Below, piece by piece: positions 1-5,052 of a DNA stretch of 5,854 nt. The notes below the pieces were generated by a model. The model ran no database searches, was not told the DNA's origin, and was given only the letters and a program-made list of their open reading frames with translations. Numbering within the stretch: the stretch's first letter is position 1; every line of letters starts with the position of its first letter. Location of the stretch: assembly GCA_029857975.1 (NCBI GenBank), contig JAOUFX010000228.1:1-5854 (forward strand), read 5' to 3'. Source of the stretch: Deltaproteobacteria bacterium (GTDB taxonomy: Bacteria > Desulfobacterota > SM23-61). The position numbers were made by a program, and so were the translations under genes.

Positions 1-172
1 AAGGCCTGCCCAGGGCTCGGAAGGAAAGTTAGATTGCGCCGCAAGCATCGGCGGGATATCCGCTTTCTATAAACCCCCTGCTTGACTTCCGCAATCCGCA
101 GCGGGGGCGCGACAAGAAAGCTTCGGAGAAATAGCAGAACCCCTCCGCCATAGGGAGGGAGAGATATGTGCC

Positions 173-201
173 TCATGATTGCAAGCAAGATGACTTTTTT
201 T
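173..201 (+). terminator. Weak terminator-like hairpin with T-run
   Basis: TCAT (173-176) can pair with ATGA (190-193) and TTG (179-181) with CAA (186-188), leaving a 4-base loop and small internal bulges. A run of seven T follows at 195-201. The layout resembles a rho-independent terminator reading rightward, perhaps ending a transcript that enters from the left. The stem is short, AT-rich and imperfect, so this is a tentative call. Confidence 0.22.
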
Positions 202-280
202 CCGGGACCCTGAGATTACTTGCCATTTTTAATAGGCCAACTCTTTGGCTCTCAACGAATTTGGAGATGACTCTGTTTTT

Positions 281-286
281 TATACT
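281..286 (+). promoter_or_regulatory. Candidate -10 box for the amidohydrolase gene
   Basis: TATACT matches the sigma-70 -10 consensus TATAAT at five of six bases. A start about seven bases downstream would give a leader of roughly 20 bases that just includes the ribosome binding site at 299-305 and the ATG at 314. No good -35 box is seen at 16-18 bases; only weak TTTGGA/TTGGAG sequences lie near 260-266. If real, it rules out the upstream in-frame TTG at 245 as the start. Confidence 0.25.
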
Positions 287-298
287 ATGTTCTTTACC

Positions 299-305
299 AA
301 AGGAG
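299..305 (+). promoter_or_regulatory. Ribosome binding site that sets the start at 314
   Basis: AAAGGAG lies eight bases before the in-frame ATG at 314. Neither the TTG at 245 nor the ATG at 287 in the same frame has a comparable purine-rich site upstream, so this site decides the start codon. Confidence 0.75.
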
Positions 306-313
306 AAGATGAG

Positions 314-1747
314 ATGAATCCTGACAAATTAGCCATTGCTAAATCCGTGGAGGGACGACAGGAAAAAATCTGGAGAATTTCGGATGCCATATGGAGTTAT
401 GCCGAATTAGGGCTGGAAGAATACCGATCAGCCAAACTTCTGGCGGACATACTTGAGACTGCCGGTTTCCGAGTGGACCGGGGGGTAGCCGGAATGCCCA
501 CGGCTTTTATAGCGACCTGGAGCCATGGAAGCGGCCAACCGACTATTGGCTTCCTCGGAGAATTTGATGCTTTGCCCATGCTTTCGCAAAAGGCCGGCGT
601 TCCTAAAAAAGAACCACTGGTTCCGGGTGCGCCCGGCCACGGGTGCAGCCACAATACGATGTGTACTGCCCAAGCTTTAGCCGTTATTACGCTAAAAGAG
701 GTCATGGAAAAGAAAGGGTTGAGCGGGACCTTAAAGCTCTTTGGCTCGCCGGCGGAAGAAATTCTAACCCCCCGCCCCTTCATGGTTCAGGCAGGTTTGT
801 TCCAGGGAGTAGATGTGGTTTTGGACTGCCATGGCGACAGTGCCTTCCAGGTGACCTATGGAATGGAAGGCACCGCCATGTATTCTTTTATTGTGACTTT
901 CAAGGGAAAAACCGCTCATGCGGGTTCCTTCCCCTGGATGGGCAGGAGTGCGGCTGATGCCGTTGAACTCATGCACGCGGGAACGGAGCGGATGCGGGAA
1001 CATTTGCCCACGACTCAGAGGACTCACTGGGTCACCCTGGAGGGAGGAGAAGCACCCAACGTGGTTCCGGACCGGGCTTCAACCTGGTATTACATCCGGG
1101 ACCTGGACGAGAATGTGGAGAATAACTTTAAGTGGGCCCTGGACTGCGCGCAAGGGGCAGCCTTGATGACCCAAACCACCTACGAGGTTAAGACCATCGG
1201 CGCCATCCACCAGCGGTTTCCGAATAAACATCTGGCCGGGCTCGTTTTTGAAAATATCAAAGCCGTAGGGAAACCCGCTTACACGGAAGAAGAGGAGGCT
1301 TTTGCCAGGGCGATACAGACCGAGGCTGGCTATTCAGTTATGGGAATGGACTATCCCCTCAAGTTGACTTCTCCAGAATCCGAACCCTTAAGGGGCGGCT
1401 CCAGTGATGTGGGGGACGTTACTCTAATGGCTCCCACGGTTAGCATGCGATTCCCGGTGCGAGTCCCTGGCTCTCCTTCTCATCACTGGACAGTGGTAGC
1501 CGCGGCCAACTCTTCGATCGCTCATAAAGGGTTGACAGCAGGGGCAAAAGTTCTTGCCCTTTCTGCCTTTGATCTTCTCATGAATCCGGAGGTGCTGGCA
1601 AAAATTCAGGGGGAGTTTGCCGAACTGAGGGCGAAAAGGCCTTACAAGACACTTCTTCCCGTTGACGCCCAACCGCCATTAGGTTTAAACACCGAGCTCA
1701 TGGATAAATACCGGCGAGCAATGGAGAAATATTATATTAATCCCTAA
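314..1747 (+). CDS. M20-family amidohydrolase, AbgB-like (p-aminobenzoyl-glutamate hydrolase subunit B type)
   Basis: Likely a cytoplasmic metal-dependent hydrolase that cleaves an amide bond in an N-acyl amino acid or peptide-like substrate. The nearest named family is AbgB, which with AbgA cleaves p-aminobenzoyl-glutamate in E. coli. At 477 residues it is close to the roughly 480 usual for AbgB. Visible landmarks, numbered from the ATG at 314, are GEFDALP at 82-88 (active-site Asp85), PGHGCSHN at 107-114 (metal ligands Cys111 and His113), the Glu-Glu pair at 148-149 (catalytic base and ligand), His173 in DCHGD, the lid/dimerisation-domain segment GKTAHAG at 198-204, and HHW at 390-392 with IAHKG near 403-407 (late histidine ligand region). 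All key M20 residues are therefore present. The frame is open back to a TTG at 245, but the ribosome binding site at 299-305 favours 314. No AbgA or AbgT partner lies in the window, so the true substrate is unknown. Confidence 0.9.
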   Translation: MNPDKLAIAKSVEGRQEKIWRISDAIWSYAELGLEEYRSAKLLADILETAGFRVDRGVAGMPTAFIATWSHGSGQPTIGFLGEFDALPMLSQKAGVPKKEPLVPGAPGHGCSHNTMCTAQALAVITLKEVMEKKGLSGTLKLFGSPAEEILTPRPFMVQAGLFQGVDVVLDCHGDSAFQVTYGMEGTAMYSFIVTFKGKTAHAGSFPWMGRSAADAVELMHAGTERMREHLPTTQRTHWVTLEGGEAPNVVPDRASTWYYIRDLDENVENNFKWALDCAQGAALMTQTTYEVKTIGAIHQRFPNKHLAGLVFENIKAVGKPAYTEEEEAFARAIQTEAGYSVMGMDYPLKLTSPESEPLRGGSSDVGDVTLMAPTVSMRFPVRVPGSPSHHWTVVAAANSSIAHKGLTAGAKVLALSAFDLLMNPEVLAKIQGEFAELRAKRPYKTLLPVDAQPPLGLNTELMDKYRRAMEKYYINP

Positions 1748-1781
1748 CACCAGGGTTTCGTGTCCAACTGATGATTGAAGG

Positions 1782-1795
1782 GTGCTCGTTAGCAC
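1782..1795. other. Small hairpin in the convergent intergenic gap
   Basis: GTGCT (1782-1786) and AGCAC (1791-1795) form a perfect 5-bp stem around a CGTT loop. It lies in the 88-base gap between two convergent genes, where a bidirectional terminator would be expected. Neither side has a T-run next to the stem, so termination here is only a possibility. Confidence 0.25.
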
Positions 1796-1835
1796 TGTAT
1801 AACCGGGCTCAAAAGCGATTTTATTCGGGAAAAAA

Positions 1836-2225
1836 TCAAAACGTATATCCCATCGAAAAAAAAGCGATATGATAAGTAACTTCATTTTCAATCGCGCCGG
1901 CATCAAACTTAGTACTATAAAATCGATAGCCCCCGCCAACATCCCAATGCCGATTGAGTTGATATCGAAGCGAAATTCCTCCGTCGAAATGCCGGTTCGC
2001 GGCCATCCTGATCCAGTTCGCGTCCGCAGTTATAAGCAGCTTGGGGGTCAGTTGGTACCCGCCCAGAAGATGGAAAAGTGGGAGGACAACCCACTTCTGA
2101 ACTTCGGCTGCCAGGGGCCCATTTTTCATCTCCAGTTTGACCGTTGCCCATTTGCCAGAAAGCGCACCCCCAACCTTCCCAATCCAAGGCCCTGAAGGGT
2201 TCAGGTTGTAATCGTATTGGATTCG
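1836..2225 (-). pseudogene. C-terminal beta-barrel-like part of the frameshifted PAP2 gene
   Basis: This is the downstream portion of the gene that begins at 3136, in a different reading frame after a frameshift near 2225-2232. It encodes about 129 residues from RIQYDYNLN to the end. An internal ATG at 2129 would give a 97-residue piece, but it has no convincing ribosome binding site and lies mid-barrel. The residues alternate hydrophobic and polar in several strand-like stretches (for example around SLRYQL and GGGYRFYS), and the last residues are GYTF. A C-terminal Phe is typical of outer-membrane barrels recognised by BAM. No cysteines or catalytic motifs are seen. The sequence continues the strand pattern that starts before the break, so I read it as part of one original protein and not an independent gene. 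It is likely untranslated unless the shift is a sequencing error or is bypassed. Confidence 0.7.
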
Positions 2226-3136
2226 GGTCTCATACGGTAAGAAGAACGAATTTCCGTATCGGTAGGAAAAACCGTGCTTTGAAATAAAACGGGGGTGTTG
2301 AAATACCCGTGGTCCTGGGACTCGAAGGGGGCAAACCGTAAATTCACCTCATGGCGGTCATCCAAAGAAATACCCAACCCTACGGCTGCCGTTGTGGTCG
2401 GGTCATCAATCTTATCAAAATGATCCAGACTGAACTGGGTGCCGGTATCGGATGGGGCCGTCACTTTGTTTTCGCTTAAATAAGCCCTTCTCAAGGAAAA
2501 TTCGAAGCGCCAGCGAGGGTAAGAAACAACCCCCGGTTCGCTGCGGGCCGCTGGATTCGTCAAGGGGGTGTCCAAGACATTTAACTGGACCCCATATCCG
2601 TCTTTGACGGCCATGGGAGTCAGCGCGACTTGGGGAGAATAGGGCGTGGCCCAATACCAGTTGCTAAGCATGGCAATGCTTGCTCCGGCAATCACATCAT
2701 CCAGGAAATGAGCATCGGCTTGGACGCGACTATAGCCCACAAAAGCAGCGGCGAGGTACGCGGGAATTCCCCATAGATACCCATAACGCGTATGGATAAA
2801 GGAAGCCCCCGAAAAGGCACTCGTCGTATGTCCTGAGGGGAAGGAGTATTTGTCCGATTCCCCGGGCCCCAATTTTCTGAAGGTTACCTTCATCGCGTAA
2901 GTTGTGGCCAAGGCAGTGCCCAAAGATTTAGTAAACTGTTTGGTCCCCTCCCAGTCTTTTTCGAACAGGGTCGCTACCCCTGCCGTCGCCGGAAGGACGA
3001 TCTGCAAGATGTCACCGGCTTCGGTGATATCTGGATTCTCAGCCCATGCCCGTTGGGGGGCATAGTTGACAAAAACCCATAGAACCAATCCCAATAGACT
3101 TATGACGCCAAAAGACCGGTTGTTGCTTCGCCCCAT
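2201..3136 (-). CDS. Exported PAP2-type phosphatase with start of a C-terminal barrel; 3' end frameshifted
   Basis: Type 2 phosphatidic-acid-phosphatase-like protein, probably a periplasmic or outer-membrane phosphatase acting on a lipid phosphate or pyrophosphate. Residues 1-32 form a signal peptide: basic start, hydrophobic core 11-26 and an AWA site before Glu33. The PAP2 domain spans about 40-165. Motif 1 begins at Lys83, but the Arg of K-x6-R-P is replaced by Gly90 before Pro91. Motif 2 is PSGH at 100-103, and motif 3 is S136-R137-x5-H143-x3-D147, both intact. From about 175 the residues look like beta strands. This frame ends at 311 residues after a short junk tail following SSYRM (298-302), while the strand pattern resumes in another frame down to 1836. 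The unbroken protein would have had about 432 residues. The start is the ATG at 3136 with an AGGGAG site five to six bases upstream. It converges with the amidohydrolase gene. Its substrate cannot be told from sequence. Confidence 0.82.
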   Translation of the reverse strand: MGRSNNRSFGVISLLGLVLWVFVNYAPQRAWAENPDITEAGDILQIVLPATAGVATLFEKDWEGTKQFTKSLGTALATTYAMKVTFRKLGPGESDKYSFPSGHTTSAFSGASFIHTRYGYLWGIPAYLAAAFVGYSRVQADAHFLDDVIAGASIAMLSNWYWATPYSPQVALTPMAVKDGYGVQLNVLDTPLTNPAARSEPGVVSYPRWRFEFSLRRAYLSENKVTAPSDTGTQFSLDHFDKIDDPTTTAAVGLGISLDDRHEVNLRFAPFESQDHGYFNTPVLFQSTVFPTDTEIRSSYRMRPESNTITT

Positions 3137-3198
3137 AATTTCTCCCTAAATTTTATATCTTCGGAATAAATAGAACCTAAATTGAGCGATTCTTTTAA

Positions 3199-3352
3199 AC
3201 CACAGAGAATACGGAGATTCATTACTAAAATGTTTCATTGTTTTCACTTAACGAGTGCACAGACTTCGGCGAGCTCAGTCGAGCCGAGTGAAGTAACGAA
3301 AAGGTTTTAATTTCCTTGATTTACCTTAACTTTCCTCTGTGCCCTCTGTGGT
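3199..3352. repeat. Inverted ACCACAGAG repeat pair (about 154 bases)
   Basis: ACCACAGAG at 3199-3207 is matched exactly in inverted orientation by CTCTGTGGT at 3344-3352. The right arm also contains CCTCTGTG twice in tandem (3334-3341 and 3343-3350, period 9). The left arm continues with a diverged CGGAGA unit. The interval has no coding potential and lies between two minus-strand genes. It resembles the short dispersed intergenic repeats seen in many environmental bacterial genomes, possibly a non-autonomous element. I see no target-site duplication. Confidence 0.5.
3263..3294. repeat. Imperfect palindrome inside the intergenic repeat
   Basis: ACTTCGGC (3263-3270) can pair with the split arms GCCG (3282-3285) and AAGT (3290-3293), leaving a 4-base bulge. 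The inner CTC/GAG pair brackets an AGTC loop. The GAGCTCAGTCGAG core looks like the palindromic core of REP-type repeats. It may be an independent small repeat nested between the two outer arms, or a structured part of the same element. Confidence 0.35.
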
Positions 3353-3373
3353 AAATCGCCTTTTTTAGGTAGA

Positions 3374-3387
3374 AATCAATATTGATT
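3374..3387. promoter_or_regulatory. Perfect 14-base palindrome, possible operator
   Basis: AATCAATATTGATT is a perfect inverted repeat with no spacer, 37 bases beyond the stop of the CoA-transferase gene. It could bind a dimeric regulator or form a weak AT-rich hairpin. No T-run follows on either strand, so it is not a good terminator. The next minus-strand gene starts about 240 bases downstream at 3136, which makes an operator role for that gene uncertain. A chance palindrome in AT-rich sequence is possible. Confidence 0.25.
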
Positions 3388-3424
3388 CCACTTATTATAA
3401 TCCTTAGTGTCAAATTTCAAATTT

Positions 3425-4624
3425 TCAGGCCTGATATTGACGGGCAATCCCTTTGTCCAATAGCTCCTGAATCTCCTGCTGGCTGTATCCTAACTCTTTG
3501 AGAATTTCAGAAGTATGCTCGCCGAGCAGCGGGGGACGCCGGCGAATCTTGGGGGCTTTCCCGGAAACAAATATGGGGGTCTTGATGATCTTCACCTTTC
3601 CCTTCTCGGGAACTTCAATCTCCTCCATGATCTGCCGGAATTGCACATGGGGGTCTTGAATGATCTCGTCAATATTCATGAGCCGGCCACAGGGAACATT
3701 GCCCGTTACTAATATGGATTCCAGCTCCCGGCTTCCATATTGTTTGGTCACATTGGTAACCTCAACGGCTAATTCCGGCCGATTCTGACGCCTTCCGTCG
3801 AGCGTAGAGTAGCGAGGATCCCTGAAAAGATAATCGAGCTTGAGCGCCTGGCAAAGGTTTTTCCACATCTCATCGGTGGTAACAGTGATATAAATGTAAC
3901 CATCCTTGGTCTCAAAGGCCTGGTAGGGAGCGGCGGCCAAATACCCTGATCCCATACGTACCGGCAGTTCACCGGTCATGGTGTACATGGCTACAAACTG
4001 CCCCATCTGCATGATGGCCACGTCCAGCAAAGCAATATCAAATCGCTTCCCCTTGCCGGTCTTCTCCCGATCCATCAGAGCCAGTACAATGGCATAAGCA
4101 GTGTGGTTCCCCGCAAGATAATCGACCATCGTGGGAAGGACCCGGGAGGGCGGCCGGTCCGGTTCTCCGGTGTTGATCATAATCCCAGACATAGCCTGGG
4201 CGACAGGGTCGTAGCCGGGACGATCCCGATAGGGTCCATCTTGCCCGAAGCCGGAAATGGAGCAATAAATGATCTTCGGATTCACCTGGGCTACCTTTTC
4301 ATAGCTCAAATTCAGCTTGTCCATCGTGCCGGGGGTAAAATTTTCGAGTAGCACATCTGACTTCTGGATGATTTTCATCACGGACTCATGGCCTTGCGGC
4401 TTCTTGAGGTCGATCGCGATACCCCGTTTGTTCCGGTTAAAATTCAAAAAAGCCGAACCGCTGACCGTCCTCCGCCAAAAATCCCCTGCGAGCGGCTCAA
4501 TTTTTATGACATCGGCCCCCATATCCGCGAGCAACATCGAACAGGCTGGACCCGCAATCACCTGGGTGAAGTCGGCAACCCTTATACCTTTCAAGGGCAG
4601 CCATGAATTCATTTCGCTGGTCAT
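3425..4624 (-). CDS. CaiB/BaiF family III CoA-transferase
   Basis: A cytoplasmic enzyme that moves coenzyme A between carboxylic acids through an aspartyl-CoA intermediate. Relatives include formyl-CoA transferase, carnitine CoA-transferase CaiB, and BaiF. At 399 residues it has the normal full length. The N-terminal CoA-binding part is clear: LKGIRVADFTQVIAGP at about 11-26, LLADMGADVIKIEP at 31-44, LNFNRNKRGIAIDLK at 60-74, and DVLLENFTPG at 90-99. GFGQDGP (125-131) and the GYDPVAQAMSG segment (137-147) follow. The catalytic Asp is Asp168 in TMVDYLAGNHTAYA. The C-terminal RPPLLGEHTSEIL block near 363-375 is typical. The start at 4624 has an excellent AGGAGG six bases upstream, better than the Met at codon 5. 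It follows the zinc-ribbon gene on the same strand after 65 bases. The acid substrate is not predictable; such enzymes are common in anaerobic fatty-acid, aromatic or carnitine catabolism. Confidence 0.93.
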   Translation of the reverse strand: MTSEMNSWLPLKGIRVADFTQVIAGPACSMLLADMGADVIKIEPLAGDFWRRTVSGSAFLNFNRNKRGIAIDLKKPQGHESVMKIIQKSDVLLENFTPGTMDKLNLSYEKVAQVNPKIIYCSISGFGQDGPYRDRPGYDPVAQAMSGIMINTGEPDRPPSRVLPTMVDYLAGNHTAYAIVLALMDREKTGKGKRFDIALLDVAIMQMGQFVAMYTMTGELPVRMGSGYLAAAPYQAFETKDGYIYITVTTDEMWKNLCQALKLDYLFRDPRYSTLDGRRQNRPELAVEVTNVTKQYGSRELESILVTGNVPCGRLMNIDEIIQDPHVQFRQIMEEIEVPEKGKVKIIKTPIFVSGKAPKIRRRPPLLGEHTSEILKELGYSQQEIQELLDKGIARQYQA

Positions 4625-4653
4625 GCTTACCTCCTCTTTAAAATTTAATGGGA

Positions 4654-4680
4654 CGCAGATTTACGCAGATAACCGCAGAT
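4654..4680. repeat. Three tandem CGCAGAT units, 10-base period
   Basis: CGCAGAT occurs at 4654-4660, 4664-4670 and 4674-4680, separated by TTA and AAC. The array fills the gap between the CoA-transferase start and the zinc-ribbon stop. Similar CGCAGAT-type strings occur between genes in several environmental bacteria, as I recall. The 10-base period is about one helical turn, which would also suit cooperative protein binding, but a dispersed repeat is the simpler reading. A further inverted copy, ATCTGCG, lies at 4735-4741 within the zinc-ribbon gene and may be chance. Confidence 0.55.
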
Positions 4681-4683
4681 AAT

Positions 4684-4698
4684 CAAGCGTCACGCTTG
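4684..4698 (-). other. Short palindrome over the zinc-ribbon stop codon
   Basis: CAAGCGT and ACGCTTG flank a single C and overlap the TGA stop at 4690-4692. As RNA it would form a 6-bp stem with a 3-base loop. No T-run follows on the minus strand, so it is a weak terminator candidate at best. It may reduce read-through into the CoA-transferase gene or protect the mRNA end. Confidence 0.3.
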
Positions 4699-5052
4699 GG
4701 AAATTCTTTGCCCGCAGTATGGGCAAAAATTAAAATCTGCGTTCATTTGCTGGCCGCATTTTGGGCACCGCAATGGTGCTGGTCGGAATGAGTTCCGCTG
4801 GGACCTCTCCGCTTCTGCGGATACCCTGCCACAGCGGCTGCATTCCAGGAAAAGCTCTCCCCGCTTGATCGGGATAAGGGGGATAAAAAAAATACTTAGG
4901 TAATGATCCAAGCGTTTGAGGCGGGCGGAGGGCAAGCCGCAGTTTGGGCAGACCCGCATTTGGTCGTCTACTTGAACCTTCCTGGGTTGCACACCACCGA
5001 TGAAAATGAAAGCGCACCTCCTTAGGAGCCTTGGGGGACTCCTTTCTAACAT
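4690..5052 (-). CDS. Small zinc-ribbon protein with two four-cysteine sites
   Basis: A 120-residue protein when read from the ATG at 5052. It has two zinc sites: CPNC (35-38) with CSRC (71-74), and CPKC (96-99) with CPYC (110-113). Between the first pair sits the hydrophobic stretch LDHYLSIFFIPLIPIKRGE, and this block up to CSRCG is what I associate with small bacterial zinc-ribbon proteins of unknown function. The C-terminal CPKC/CPYC unit resembles the double zinc ribbons found at the ends of many bacterial proteins. The ATG at 5052 overlaps the oxidoreductase stop as TAATG but has no good ribosome binding site. Residues 1-15 look non-conserved, and a strong AAGGAGG (5017-5023) precedes codon 16, an ATT at 5007. 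I suspect translation really begins there, giving about 105 residues starting FIGGVQP after Met. The role is unknown; nucleic-acid or protein binding is possible. Confidence 0.75.
   Translation of the reverse strand: MLERSPPRLLRRCAFIFIGGVQPRKVQVDDQMRVCPNCGLPSARLKRLDHYLSIFFIPLIPIKRGELFLECSRCGRVSAEAERSQRNSFRPAPLRCPKCGQQMNADFNFCPYCGQRISQA
5017..5023 (-). promoter_or_regulatory. Strong ribosome binding site before a possible ATT start
   Basis: AAGGAGG on the minus strand is a near-perfect Shine-Dalgarno sequence inside the open reading frame. No ATG, GTG or TTG in the zinc-ribbon frame follows at a useful distance. The codon nine bases downstream is ATT (5007-5005), in frame and at the position where I expect the conserved protein to begin. 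It therefore argues for a rare ATT start or for a mutated ATG. Confidence 0.55.

Larger units (their letters stand above)
1..313. other. Leader region without a supportable gene
   Basis: No convincing coding sequence is visible here. Forward frames 1 and 2 are open from the left edge to stops at 70-72 and 83-85. The tails they encode are short and unrecognised (frame 1 very basic), so they could be chance or the end of a gene outside the window. The stretch holds small inverted repeats: CGCCG/CGGCG at 37-41 and 49-53, and CCCTCC/GGAGGG at 141-146 and 154-159. A weak hairpin followed by seven T lies at 173-201. I recognise no riboswitch or tRNA. The last part presumably carries the promoter and ribosome binding site of the downstream amidohydrolase. 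Confidence 0.5.

Noticed and set aside
397..783. Minus-strand open frame of 128 codons
   Set aside because: It is antisense to the amidohydrolase catalytic region, which is clearly coding on the plus strand.
1869..2195. Plus-strand open frame of 108 codons
   Set aside because: It is antisense to the barrel segment of the PAP2 gene, and the minus-strand reading gives a coherent strand pattern ending in Phe.
3152..3157. TATAAA as the -10 box of the PAP2 gene
   Set aside because: Transcription would begin within or after the ribosome binding site at about 3142-3147, leaving no usable leader, and no -35 box is evident.
4654..4680. CRISPR array
   Set aside because: The units are only 7 bases with 3-base gaps; there are no spacers of CRISPR size and no cas genes.
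4317..4682. Plus-strand open frame of 121 codons
   Set aside because: It lies antisense to the well-supported CoA-transferase, has no recognisable motifs, and is a typical shadow of a GC-biased coding strand.
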